Position numbers and translations under genes: made by a program. From Planctomycetales bacterium 71-10 (GTDB lineage Bacteria > Planctomycetota > Planctomycetia > Isosphaerales > Isosphaeraceae): a stretch of 56,642 bases of DNA. This document shows, one piece after another, positions 41,444 to 49,740 of this stretch (positions are counted from its first letter, which is position 1; each line of letters starts with the position of its first letter). Below the pieces are notes generated by a model that worked only from the letters and a program-made list of their open reading frames with translations, made no database searches and was not told the origin of the DNA. The stretch covers positions 1-56,642 of the forward strand of contig MKTT01000121.1 of assembly GCA_001898385.1 (NCBI GenBank), in the 5' to 3' direction.

Positions 41444-41517
41444 CTCCTCACAAGTCCCATCGCACGTTGGAATAACGTACCCTCGGGCGTCCGAGGCGCG
41501 AGCCGAAAGCCGACCTC

Positions 41518-41542
41518 CTAACCGTGGAAGTTCCACGGTTAG
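41518..41542. promoter_or_regulatory. 25-bp inverted repeat before integrase 2
   Basis: CTAACCGTGGAA and its exact reverse complement flank one central G. It ends 18 bp before the ATG of the integrase and is followed by CCTCCGGAGG, itself a palindrome that contains the ribosome site GGAGG. Either an operator for autoregulation or an RNA hairpin that affects translation of the integrase. Confidence 0.6.
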
Positions 41543-41560
41543 CCTCCGGAGGACGCTTCC

Positions 41561-42787
41561 ATGCCGCGCTGCGCCGGCCAGCTCCCCGAGCTGAAACGCC
41601 ACAAGAAGACGGGCCACGGCTACGTCTACCTCGACGGCCGCCAGCACTTCCTCGGGCCGTTCGATGACCCCGACACCCGGATCAAGTTCGACCGCCTCGT
41701 CGCGCAGTGGCTCGCGAAGGGCAGGCCCAGGTCCGGGGCCCCGACCGCCCGCGAGTCGCCGACGGTGGCGATGGTCGCCGCCGCCTTCCTCGTGCACGCC
41801 GACGCCTACTATCGGTCGTCGACGGGCGTCCCGACCGGCGAGGCGTCCAACTTCCGCGACTCGCTCCGCCCCGTCCTGAAGATGTACCGGTCGCTCCCGG
41901 CGGCGGACTTCGACCAGGAGCGGCTGGAAGCCGTCCGCGCGGCGATGATCGCGTCGGGCCTGGCGCGCACCACGATCAACACCAGGGTCAATCGCATCCG
42001 GCGCGTCTGGCGCTGGGCGGCCTCGAAGAAGATGGTCCCCGCCGCCGTCCACGGCGAGTTGATGACGCTGTCGCCGCTGCTCCGGAACCGCACGGAGGCG
42101 AAGGAACCTCCGGGCGTCGAACCAGTCGACGCGGCCGTGGTGGAGGCGACCCTGCCGCACATGCCCGGCCCGGTGGCGGCGATGGTCCGCGTCCAGATGC
42201 TCACCGGGTGCCGCGTCGGGGAGGTCGTGAGGATGCGCGGCGACGAGATCGACCGGTCGGTCGAGCCGTGGGAGTACACGCCCGGCCAGCACAAGGGCCA
42301 GCACAAGGGCCGACGTCGAATGATCCCGATCGGCCCACGGTGCCGCGAAGCGATCGCGCCGTTCCCGGCCCGATGCGGCGGCGGCTGGCTGTTCCGCCCG
42401 GTCGACGTGGCCGAGGAGTCGGCGGGTCGGAAGATTCTGGGGCGGAAGGCCCGGGCCAGGCTGAAGCCGCGATACGAATGCGGCGTATACGCCCAGGCCA
42501 TCCGCCGCGCGTGCGACCGGGCCTTCCCGCACCCGACGCTGTCGACGATCCGGGTGTCGCGGACGCGCAAGTTCACCGCGGAGCAGGCCGGAGAATTGGA
42601 GGTGTGGCGGAAGGCCCACCGCTGGTCGCCGCTCCAGATCCGGCACACGGTGGGGACGGCGGTGCGGCGACGCCTCGGCGTCGAGGCGGCCCAGGCCGTG
42701 CTGGGCCACGCCAAGGCCGACGTCACGCAGGTGTATGCGGAGAGGCTGGACGGGGTCGCCAAGGACTTCGCCACCGAGGCGGGGTGA
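41561..42787 (+). CDS. Tyrosine recombinase/integrase 2 (phage-type)
   Basis: A 408-residue integrase. After a short basic N-terminus (LKRHKKTGHGYVYLDGRQHF, a strand-rich arm domain) comes the SAM-like core-binding domain (ARTTINTRVNRIRRVWRWAA). The catalytic residues are complete: LTGCRVGEVVRM (Arg I), QHKGRRRMIPI (Lys), PLQIRHTVGT (H..R), VLGHAKADVTQVY (His and Tyr). GGAGG stands before the ATG. It lies next to the tRNA-Gly fragment and reads into the phage-like genes, which suggests that it belongs to that element. CGCG-rich DNA starts just upstream of it. Confidence 0.93.
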   Translation: MPRCAGQLPELKRHKKTGHGYVYLDGRQHFLGPFDDPDTRIKFDRLVAQWLAKGRPRSGAPTARESPTVAMVAAAFLVHADAYYRSSTGVPTGEASNFRDSLRPVLKMYRSLPAADFDQERLEAVRAAMIASGLARTTINTRVNRIRRVWRWAASKKMVPAAVHGELMTLSPLLRNRTEAKEPPGVEPVDAAVVEATLPHMPGPVAAMVRVQMLTGCRVGEVVRMRGDEIDRSVEPWEYTPGQHKGQHKGRRRMIPIGPRCREAIAPFPARCGGGWLFRPVDVAEESAGRKILGRKARARLKPRYECGVYAQAIRRACDRAFPHPTLSTIRVSRTRKFTAEQAGELEVWRKAHRWSPLQIRHTVGTAVRRRLGVEAAQAVLGHAKADVTQVYAERLDGVAKDFATEAG

Positions 42788-42793
42788 CGGCCC

Positions 42794-43078
42794 TTACAGC
42801 CCGATCGACTTGAGGTAGGCGTCGGCCCTCGCGTGGGCCGCGCCCGACGACGCCCGGGCCTCGCCGCCGCTCCGGACGGTGCAGGCGTCGCGGAACCGCT
42901 CCACCGCGTCCACGGTCGTCACCCAGCGGCCGCCGATGCGGTGGGCTTCCAGCTTCACGGTCCCGGCCGGCGTACGGACCCCCTTGAGGACGTGGCGCAA
43001 CACGGTGCTCACCGCGGTGCCGACGGGGTAGAACCGCCGCGCCGCCTGGTTCAGGGTCAATGCTTCGTCGTCGTGCAT
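42794..43078 (-). CDS. DUF1580-like small HTH/excisionase-type protein
   Basis: A 94-residue protein: DDEALTLNQAARRFYPVGTA, then VSTVLRHVLKGVRTPAGTVK, LEAHRIGGRWVTTVDAVERF. This is the planctomycete DUF1580 layout, an AlpA/excisionase-like winged helix that reads rows of 'conditions' before a GGRxxT wing. It may act as recombination directionality factor or regulator for integrase 2, whose gene ends 6 bp away on the other strand. The ATG at 43078 gives the family start. Confidence 0.78.
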   Translation of the reverse strand: MHDDEALTLNQAARRFYPVGTAVSTVLRHVLKGVRTPAGTVKLEAHRIGGRWVTTVDAVERFRDACTVRSGGEARASSGAAHARADAYLKSIGL

Positions 43079-43131
43079 CGCGTCGCCCCTCGTCGCCACA
43101 TCTTCTGATAAGAGCCTCCGGCCGCAGGCCG

Positions 43132-43434
43132 TCACGGCGGCCCCGGCGCGGGCGTCAGCAGCACGCCGAGCTGGGCCAGGTAGACGCGAACCTCGAGGTA
43201 TCGGGCCTCCTCGGCGTCGTCGTCCTCCCCGGGGGCGGCGACCTTCGGAGGGATCAGCCCGGCCAGATGCGGAAGCAGCCGCGCGGCCTCGGCCCGGAGC
43301 CGGTCGTACTGGCCCCCGAACGCCCGGCTGGGCGGGGTCTTCATCGCCCGGGGCGACGCCCCGCGCATGGCGTCGCAGCTGGCCTCGACGACCCTCCGCA
43401 GGCGGTCCAGCTCGATCTCCGGATCCTCGATCAT
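43132..43434 (-). CDS. Hypothetical phage-region protein
   Basis: A 100-residue helical protein of unknown function: IEDPEIELDRLRRVVEASCD, YDRLRAEAARLLPHLAGLIP, EEARYLEVRVYLAQLGVLLT. No motif is recognised. Its start overlaps the stop of the sigma-factor gene by 4 bp, so it is in the same operon. Confidence 0.6.
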   Translation of the reverse strand: MIEDPEIELDRLRRVVEASCDAMRGASPRAMKTPPSRAFGGQYDRLRAEAARLLPHLAGLIPPKVAAPGEDDDAEEARYLEVRVYLAQLGVLLTPAPGPP

Positions 43435-44141
43435 CGTCCCCTCCCCGCGGCCGACCGACACGCCACCGCCCCTCGCTCGCCGGACCTCTCCAGGCCCATG
43501 CGGCGGAGGGCGTCAGCCTCGATCTGCCGGACGCGCTCGCGGCTGACGCCCAGGTCGTCGCCGACCTCGGCCAGCGTCATCGGCTCGCGGCCGTCGATCC
43601 CGAACCGGGCCGATACGACCTCGCGCTGGCGATCGGTCAGGCCCGACATCAGCGCGTCCAGCTCGGCGCGATCCTCGTCGTCCCAAGCCTCGGCCGTCGG
43701 CCCTTCGCCCTCGACTTCCACGGCCTCACTCCCCAGGCTCGCGCGGGACGCCGCCAGGGCCTTCGCCACGCGGACCCTGGCCTCGTCGTCGAGCGCCATG
43801 CAGTCGGCGACCTCGTCGAAGCCCGGGCGCCGGCCCGTCGCCAGGTAGACGGCCCGCTCGGATCGCCGCCAGTCGCCCAGCAGCTTCAGGGTGCCGACCG
43901 GGACGCGGACCGTGCGGCCCTTGTTGGCGACGGCGATCTGCATGGCCTGCCTGATCCAGTACATCGCGTAGGTGCTGAACCGGAACCCCCGCTCGGGGTC
44001 GAACTTCTCGGCCGCCCGCATCAGGCCGATGGCCCCCTCGTTGACCAGGTCTTCGACGTCGAGCCCCCGGCCCCGGAAGCCCTTCGCCATCTCGTGGACC
44101 AGGCCCATGTTCGCGACGACCGTCGCGTTGCGGCCCGTCAT
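43431..44141 (-). CDS. Phage-encoded sigma-70 family factor
   Basis: A 236-residue sigma factor without region 1. Region 2 is clear: ANMGLVHEMAKGFRGRGLDV, EDLVNEGAIGLMRAAEKFDP, FSTYAMYWIRQAMQIAVANK. A degenerate region 3 follows (RRPGFDEVADCMALDDEARV), then region 4 with SGLTDRQREVVSARFGIDGR and LAEVGDDLGVSRERVRQIEA. It resembles RpoD/RpoS-type factors rather than ECF or flagellar ones. In a phage it would direct RNA polymerase to late or early phage promoters. It overlaps its neighbours by 4 bp on both sides. Confidence 0.92.
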   Translation of the reverse strand: MTGRNATVVANMGLVHEMAKGFRGRGLDVEDLVNEGAIGLMRAAEKFDPERGFRFSTYAMYWIRQAMQIAVANKGRTVRVPVGTLKLLGDWRRSERAVYLATGRRPGFDEVADCMALDDEARVRVAKALAASRASLGSEAVEVEGEGPTAEAWDDEDRAELDALMSGLTDRQREVVSARFGIDGREPMTLAEVGDDLGVSRERVRQIEADALRRMGLERSGERGAVACRSAAGRGR

Positions 44142-44617
44142 CGCCGCCTCCCCCTCGCGTGCGACCGCCGGCCGGCCCTAGTCCCGAGCCGCCCGTCCTC
44201 GATGGCCTCCGCCGCGGCTTCCTGGCCCGCGGACTCGTCGGCCGGCGCGTCCCCGCTCCCGCCCTTCAGGGCCGTGGGGCGGTACGCCTTCCGCTCGGGG
44301 GGCAGGGCTTCGGCGTGCATCAGCGGGCTGAAATCCCAGCCGCTGGAGCAGCACGACACGCAGACGATGACCTCGCCCGCGCGGATGGGCTTCGTTTCGC
44401 AATCGCAATTCAGGCGCAACCCGAACTCGCGGGCGTGCGGGACGGGCCCCAGCTTGCCCTCGTCGAGCGCCTTGGCCAGCATCCGCGAGACCTTCGGCCG
44501 CGAGACGCCCAGGGCCTCGGCGATCTCGCGGTTCTTCTTGCCGTGGTGCCACAGGATGACCGCCACCGATTGGTAGTCGATCGGCGGCCCGTCGTCGTCT
44601 CTCGCGGGCGCGATCAT
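44138..44617 (-). CDS. HTH protein with CxC...CxxCC zinc-like cluster
   Basis: A 159-residue protein. Residues 10-55 form a Mar/Trp-type HTH (YQSVAVILWHHGKKNREIAE, ALGVSRPKVSRMLAKALDEG). The middle has NCDCETKPIRAGEVIVCVSCC, which could bind zinc, and the C-terminus is low complexity and basic (RAGRRSHARGRRR). It is coupled to the sigma factor gene and to the tail gene by 4-bp overlaps. A role as phage transcription regulator, perhaps with the sigma factor, is inferred. Confidence 0.7.
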   Translation of the reverse strand: MIAPARDDDGPPIDYQSVAVILWHHGKKNREIAEALGVSRPKVSRMLAKALDEGKLGPVPHAREFGLRLNCDCETKPIRAGEVIVCVSCCSSGWDFSPLMHAEALPPERKAYRPTALKGGSGDAPADESAGQEAAAEAIEDGRLGTRAGRRSHARGRRR

Positions 44618-47016
44618 TCCAGGTATCCCTCGCCGACGTCCTGGCGCTCCTCGCGGCGGACGTCCTCCACGTCCCTGCGGCTCGCCCCGAGGTCCCTGCG
44701 GGCTTGTGATTCGGCCTGATGCTCCGCCCGCATCTTGGCCCGCCCCGCCGCCTTGTCGGCCTCGCTGGTCGAGCTGAACTTGCGGGACCGGCGGTAGGGC
44801 GTCTTCGTGGTGCGGTAAGGGCGGGCCGTCTTGTACTTCTTCGGGCCGGCGTACTTCCCGGAGACGTTGCCGCCGGGGGCGCTCCAGTCCGCGTCGAGGG
44901 CCTGCATCCCGCCCATGCCGTCATTCCCGCCCTGGGCGAATCCGGCGGCCTGCATGAGCGGGTCGGCGACGGGGGCGGCGGGTTCGCCTGCGGCGACGGT
45001 GAAGTTCAGCGGCGACCCGTCGGACAGACGATAGGTTCCGTTCGCACTGATGGTGAAATCGGCGTCCATCGGGAGGCCGATCGACGGCCCGGAGCCGAGG
45101 CGGCTCATGGAGTGGACGTACAAGCCCGGGTCGGTGCGCCACTCGACGCGGTTGGTCGTCCGGACCTCGGTCGTGACGCGGCCTTCGTTCGGGATCCGCA
45201 CGACCACGGACCGGACGGGGATCGCCAGCGTCTCCAGGCCGGTCGTCCCGCACTCGGCGGCGAACGACAGCTCGTGGCCGTCGCCGACGTCGAGCAGGTC
45301 GTCCCGGACGTCCTCGTAGATCACCGTCGCCGCGACCTGGACGTCGCAGAGCGTCCGATGGAGCATTTCGACGTATTGCTGGATCAGCGGGGCGTTGCCC
45401 TCGTACCGCCAATCCGGAATGTAGACGTAGAGCGTCTTCGTCATCCCGCCGACCGTGTGGCTGGTCCCGGCGTACTGCGGAACGCCGCCGACGTCGGGCG
45501 GGTGCGCGACCTGCAACGGCCCGCGGGCGTAGGGGACCATGAAGAGGATGTCGTCCGGCGGCGAGACGGCCGCCCCGCCGATCGCGAGGTCGTCGGCCGA
45601 CGACCAGGCGCGGACGATCGGCTCGTCGAACAGGATCTGGCCCGTCTCCGGCAGCACGCGGAACGACGCGGGGAACGTGACGCCGTCCTTGACCAGCAGC
45701 GCGGCCGGCGTCTGGATCATGACGGCGCTGGCGTTGTTGAGGCCGTAGAAGGGGATGGGGATCGGGGACGACAGCGCCAGGTGACCCTCGACCAGCCCCC
45801 CGGGCGTGACGACGTCGAACAGCCGCCACACGTTGGACAGCGACGTCCCGCTGCCGTCGTCCTCCAGCGGGCCCGTCCTCCCCACGAGCTGGTAGGTGTC
45901 CCAGGCGTCGGACGCGCTGGACTCCAGGGGGAGATCCAGCGTCAGCGTCGACGTCCCGCCCGCCGTCAGCGCGGTGCAGGCGGACACCGGGACGTTGATC
46001 TGGTACTCCAGGCCGATCCCCGTGGCCTTCCGGAGCTGGACCCAGCCGCCGCGCTTCGGCCAGAAGTTGACCGGCCAGGCGCGCGTCGGGTCGTCGCTCT
46101 GCACCGTGATCGTCGTGGGGCCGCTCGTGGTCGTGACGACGCCGTAGTCGGTCGCGTCGCCCGGCGCGGTGAAGTCGACGTCGCTCCAGTCGGCTTGCTG
46201 GCCCGACGTCCACGCCGGGCGTAGTTCCGATGGATCCAGGGCCATCCTCCCGTTGAAGGGATAGATGCGGCCCCGGCCGTAGGCGACGACGCGGGGGGCG
46301 CACGCCGACCAGTCGCGACCGATGGACGGCGGGTGGACCTCGTCCACGCCGTAGGTCAGGACGTGGGACGCCGCGGCTCCGCCGGTCGTCCCCAGGCCGG
46401 CCGCGTCGACGAACCGGACCTCGCCCGTGGGCGGGATCGCCATCCGGACGTTGCCCGCCCATCGCTGAAGGAGCGACTCTACCTCGTGGGCCAGCTCGCC
46501 CGAGACGTGGACGGGGCCGTTCGGCACGACCGTCAGCGAGGCGAGCTGGGCGGCGGTCGTCGCGTCGGTCGATATCCCGATCGCGGCGAGCTGCGCGGCG
46601 TGCATGTCCAGCACGGCGGCGATGATGTCGCCGACCGAAAGCCCCCGCCGCGTCGGCGTGCTCTCCTCGTCCGTGAGGGGCAGGTTGTAGGTCACCTGCC
46701 CCGAGAAGTCGGGGGCCGTGATCGTGACTTCGTTCATCAGGAGCTTCAGGCCCTGGCAGCGGTAGCCCCAATGGCGGGCCGTCTCGCCCGGCTCCGCCAG
46801 GGTCGTGACGCCCTTGAACCGCAGGACGCCGTCGCGCCGGTATTCGACCGACTTCCGCCCCTGCCACGTCGCCCAGGGGGCGGCCGCGATCTCGTGGAAC
46901 TCCAGCCACGAATCCCCGTCGAGGTCCCACGCGCAGAACGCGTCGACCGACAGGCCGGCGGCGTTCCAGCCGTCGACGTCGTAGTCGGTCCCGTCGATCG
47001 TCAGCACCCTGGTCAT
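44614..47016 (-). CDS. Large phage tail/baseplate-type structural protein
   Basis: An 800-residue beta-rich protein. The N-terminus (RVLTIDGTDYDVDGWNAAGL, RRDGVLRFKGVTTLAEPGET, LKLLMNEVTITAPDFSGQVT) resembles the hub domains of tail or baseplate proteins. Then come long repeats of short strands and a C-terminal tail that is very basic and helical (KKYKTARPYRTTKTPYRRSR, EHQAESQARRDLGASRRDVE). It is placed directly after the tape-measure gene, where tail hub or distal tail proteins are expected. Sequence similarity to a named family is weak. Confidence 0.65.
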   Translation of the reverse strand: MTRVLTIDGTDYDVDGWNAAGLSVDAFCAWDLDGDSWLEFHEIAAAPWATWQGRKSVEYRRDGVLRFKGVTTLAEPGETARHWGYRCQGLKLLMNEVTITAPDFSGQVTYNLPLTDEESTPTRRGLSVGDIIAAVLDMHAAQLAAIGISTDATTAAQLASLTVVPNGPVHVSGELAHEVESLLQRWAGNVRMAIPPTGEVRFVDAAGLGTTGGAAASHVLTYGVDEVHPPSIGRDWSACAPRVVAYGRGRIYPFNGRMALDPSELRPAWTSGQQADWSDVDFTAPGDATDYGVVTTTSGPTTITVQSDDPTRAWPVNFWPKRGGWVQLRKATGIGLEYQINVPVSACTALTAGGTSTLTLDLPLESSASDAWDTYQLVGRTGPLEDDGSGTSLSNVWRLFDVVTPGGLVEGHLALSSPIPIPFYGLNNASAVMIQTPAALLVKDGVTFPASFRVLPETGQILFDEPIVRAWSSADDLAIGGAAVSPPDDILFMVPYARGPLQVAHPPDVGGVPQYAGTSHTVGGMTKTLYVYIPDWRYEGNAPLIQQYVEMLHRTLCDVQVAATVIYEDVRDDLLDVGDGHELSFAAECGTTGLETLAIPVRSVVVRIPNEGRVTTEVRTTNRVEWRTDPGLYVHSMSRLGSGPSIGLPMDADFTISANGTYRLSDGSPLNFTVAAGEPAAPVADPLMQAAGFAQGGNDGMGGMQALDADWSAPGGNVSGKYAGPKKYKTARPYRTTKTPYRRSRKFSSTSEADKAAGRAKMRAEHQAESQARRDLGASRRDVEDVRREERQDVGEGYLE

Positions 47017-47026
47017 GGAGCCCCCG

Positions 47027-48727
47027 TCAGTATGCGAAAGGGGTGATCATCGCGCCGCCGGTCGCCGGGCCGCCCTGGAACCGCCGGCCCATCGCCCGCA
47101 CCTGCTGGGCCTGGAACCGCGCCTGCTGGGCCTGGCTCGCGAAGCCCTGCGACATCGCCTGCATCTGGCCCATCAAGGCGGCGTTCGACTGGAGGAGTTC
47201 GTTGATCGCCTGCTGGGCCGCCGCCATGGGGGCGACGCCCTGCCGCATCAAATTCTGGGTCTCGCGGGCGACGCCGTTGAGCTGGTCCTCGTTGAGCCGG
47301 CCGCCGGTGTCAACGTCCAGGCGATCTCGGATCTCGTCGAGCTGGACGTCGCGCCGCACGCCCCGCCGCGCCTCGACGAACGGCCGGACGGCCGCCGCCG
47401 GGGCCTCCATCGGGCCGACCTCGTCCACGTCGCGGAGCCGGACCAGCGCCTCGCCGGCCTTCACGATCTCCTCGTTCGTGAGCTTCAACCCCGGGGCGAG
47501 CCGGCCCAGGTTCTGCTCCAGGTAGGTGATCGCCGCGGAGAGCCTTTCCTCGGCCGCGGTGCCCCGGGCGTTCTGCTCGTCGTCCAGCTCGTTCGACGCC
47601 AGCCGCCCGCGCCGCGCCTCGGCCCGCTCCCGATCCTTGCGCCGGTCGTTGCGGAACTTCCGGTCGGCCGGCGTCGTCTCCGTCTCGGCCATGCTGGCGG
47701 CGGCCTCCTTGTCCGCGGCCCGGATGCCGTCGATCGTCGCCTGGTTGAAGTCGCCGCCGAACCGCTTCGCCAGCTCGTACACGGACTTCGCGTCGCCCTC
47801 GGTCGCGCCGACCAGAGTCTCGCCGGCCCTGGCCTCCGCGTCGGCGCGGGCCTTCGCCACGCGGGCCTGGGCATCGGACAGGGCCTTGTTCGCCGCGTCC
47901 GCGCGCTTCCGGGCCCTATCCATCGCCTGCCAGTCGGCCTTGGGAGTCGCCGCCAGGGCCGCGTTCGCGGCGTCGGCCTCCGGCGCGGCGGCGTCGAGGG
48001 AGGCCTGAGCCCCGCCCATCACCGCCGACTCGCTCGCGTACTGGTCCGCCAGGCGGGCCCGGACCTTGTCGACGCCGCCGGCCCCCTTGATCGCCTCGGA
48101 AGCGACGGCCCCGGACTCCTCGGTCCACTGCGTCCTGCCCTCGGCCCTGCGGATCTTCTCCAGCGACGACTCGAGCGTCTTCGACTTCGCCTCCAGCTCC
48201 TTGACCTTCTTGGCCTGGGCCTCCAACTTGGCGGTGTCGACCCCGTTGAACCAGTCGGCGATCGCCCCGGCGTTGTTGAACAGCAGCTGCACCGCGCTCG
48301 TGAAGCCGGTGATGGCGACGAACCCCCAGGCGCTGGGGACGAACGCCGATGCGAGCCCTTGGATGTTGTTGGTGACGGAGTTGAACTTCTGGGCGAGGCC
48401 CCCCGACGTCGAGACGAAGTCCTGGACGGCGTACCCGAGCTGCTGGATCCCCTGCATCTTCATGCCGGCGCTCGCGGCCCCGGGGCCCGTCGCGGACGCC
48501 GCGGCCTTCAACCGCCGGTCCAGGGCGTCGATCTGCTGGACGTATCCGCGGATCACGTTGGCCGACTGCTGGGCCTGCTGGGAGTGGGCCGCCGTCGCGT
48601 TCCCGGCCGCCTTGTGCTGCGCGACGACGGTCTCCAGGACCGCCGACTCCTTGCCCAGCATGGCCGTCAGCTCCTCGAGCTTCTGACGGCCCTCGAACTG
48701 GAAGATGATCCTCTGGATCTCGTCCAT
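47027..48727 (-). CDS. Tape measure-like tail protein
   Basis: A 566-residue protein rich in alanine, glutamine and coiled coil. It starts IQRIIFQFEGRQKLEELTAM, has a hydrophobic central segment (GLASAFVPSAWGFVAITGFT, SAVQLLFNNAGAIADWFNGV) and long helices with KVKELEAKSKTLESSLEKIR; the end is glutamine-rich (FASQAQQARFQAQQVRAMGR). This pattern of membrane-active centre and coiled coils is that of tape measure proteins, which set tail length. At this size the tail would be short to medium. It lies between the gpG-like gene and the hub-like gene, the normal order. Confidence 0.82.
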   Translation of the reverse strand: MDEIQRIIFQFEGRQKLEELTAMLGKESAVLETVVAQHKAAGNATAAHSQQAQQSANVIRGYVQQIDALDRRLKAAASATGPGAASAGMKMQGIQQLGYAVQDFVSTSGGLAQKFNSVTNNIQGLASAFVPSAWGFVAITGFTSAVQLLFNNAGAIADWFNGVDTAKLEAQAKKVKELEAKSKTLESSLEKIRRAEGRTQWTEESGAVASEAIKGAGGVDKVRARLADQYASESAVMGGAQASLDAAAPEADAANAALAATPKADWQAMDRARKRADAANKALSDAQARVAKARADAEARAGETLVGATEGDAKSVYELAKRFGGDFNQATIDGIRAADKEAAASMAETETTPADRKFRNDRRKDRERAEARRGRLASNELDDEQNARGTAAEERLSAAITYLEQNLGRLAPGLKLTNEEIVKAGEALVRLRDVDEVGPMEAPAAAVRPFVEARRGVRRDVQLDEIRDRLDVDTGGRLNEDQLNGVARETQNLMRQGVAPMAAAQQAINELLQSNAALMGQMQAMSQGFASQAQQARFQAQQVRAMGRRFQGGPATGGAMITPFAY

Positions 48728-48730
48728 CGG

Positions 48731-49144
48731 TCAGCGCCTCCCCGTCATGACGTAATCCCTGACGACTTTCACGCCCGCCCCGACGTCCTCGCCCCGGAAC
48801 CCTCCGGGGTTGCGGGCGACCATCTTCCGGGTGCCGCTCGCGTGATATTTCACGAACGGCACGCCCGGCCATTCGCCCACGATCCGGACCCCCGCCCGCG
48901 GGAACTCGATCCTCACCCGATACCCCGAGACGATCCGGGATCCGGGCGGCGCGAGGGGCGGGCCGAGCCCGCGGCCCTTCAGCGTCCCCGGCCTCAGCGG
49001 CGCGAACGCCTTCCCCTGGGCGTCCACCCCCCGCTGGAGCTGGTCGCGCTTCCCGGCCTCGAAGATCGCGCGCAGCTTCGACTCGACGGGCCGCAGGTCC
49101 CGCATCCGGGCCAGGATCTCGCGGTTCCGCTCCAGAAGGCCCAT
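48731..49144 (-). CDS. Phage virion morphogenesis (gpG/tail completion-like) protein
   Basis: A 137-residue protein: FEAGKRDQLQRGVDAQGKAF, APLRPGTLKGRGLGPPLAPP, VRIVGEWPGVPFVKYHASGT, RKMVARNPGGF. The pattern 'QF..GVDAxGxxFAPL ... YHxxGT' is that of Mu gpG/PF05069 head-tail or tail completion proteins. It is 4 bp from the tape-measure gene. It helps to define this block as a tail module. Confidence 0.8.
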   Translation of the reverse strand: MGLLERNREILARMRDLRPVESKLRAIFEAGKRDQLQRGVDAQGKAFAPLRPGTLKGRGLGPPLAPPGSRIVSGYRVRIEFPRAGVRIVGEWPGVPFVKYHASGTRKMVARNPGGFRGEDVGAGVKVVRDYVMTGRR

Positions 49145-49147
49145 CGA

Positions 49148-49468
49148 TCACCCCTCCGGCGGCGGCTCGGTCGCGTAATCGGCCAGGGCCTCGGCGACGA
49201 GCGCCGCGACGGCGAGGGGCAGCACGCCCAGTGCGTCGAGCACGCCGGCCACGTGGTAGACCAGCCGCTTGGCCCGGTCGGCGGACTCGGGATCCTCGAC
49301 CATCCGGTCCAGGCTCGCGGCCAGCGACCGGGCGTTGGCCAGCGCGGCGAGCGGGCCGGACTTCGCCATGTCGTCGAGCGCGGCCCGGGCCCCGGCGATG
49401 GCGCGGTCGGCATCCGCCATCAGTGCGGCCGCGGGGTCGGACTTGGGATTCGCGTTCGGGTCGTCCAC
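49148..49468 (-). CDS. Small helical phage-region protein
   Basis: A 106-residue alanine-rich helical protein: AALMADADRAIAGARAALDD, LAALANARSLAASLDRMVED, LVYHVAGVLDALGVLPLAVA. No known family. Its position just upstream of gpG and spacing of 3 bp to each side place it in the tail operon; a tail assembly chaperone or minor tail protein is possible. Confidence 0.6.
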   Translation of the reverse strand: MDDPNANPKSDPAAALMADADRAIAGARAALDDMAKSGPLAALANARSLAASLDRMVEDPESADRAKRLVYHVAGVLDALGVLPLAVAALVAEALADYATEPPPEG

Positions 49469-49470
49469 GG

Positions 49471-49740
49471 TCAGTCCCTCCGGGGGTCTTCGAAGGCGAC
49501 GGCCGCCGGGGTCGTCGCCCAGAACTGCGAGGGCTTGATGGATCGCACGGGCAGTTCCGCATCGGGCGGGACGTACCAGACGGCGCGATGGACGAGCAGC
49601 GCCGAGACCTCGCCCGGCGCGCGAGGGTCGACGAGGAACCCGCAGGCGTTGAACAGGCCCGGCAGGAGCAGGCCGCCCGGGCCGTCCCGGCGGACCTTCC
49701 CGGGCTTGCCGGTCAGGGCGACGGCTTCGGCGACGGTCAT
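49471..49740 (-). CDS. Small phage-region protein
   Basis: An 89-residue protein: MTVAEAVALTGKPGKVRRDG, PGGLLLPGLFNACGFLVDPR, ALLVHRAVWYVPPDAELPVR. No family is recognised. The ATG at 49740 overlaps the stop of the preceding gene (ATGA). Codon use fits the rest of the module. Confidence 0.6.
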   Translation of the reverse strand: MTVAEAVALTGKPGKVRRDGPGGLLLPGLFNACGFLVDPRAPGEVSALLVHRAVWYVPPDAELPVRSIKPSQFWATTPAAVAFEDPRRD

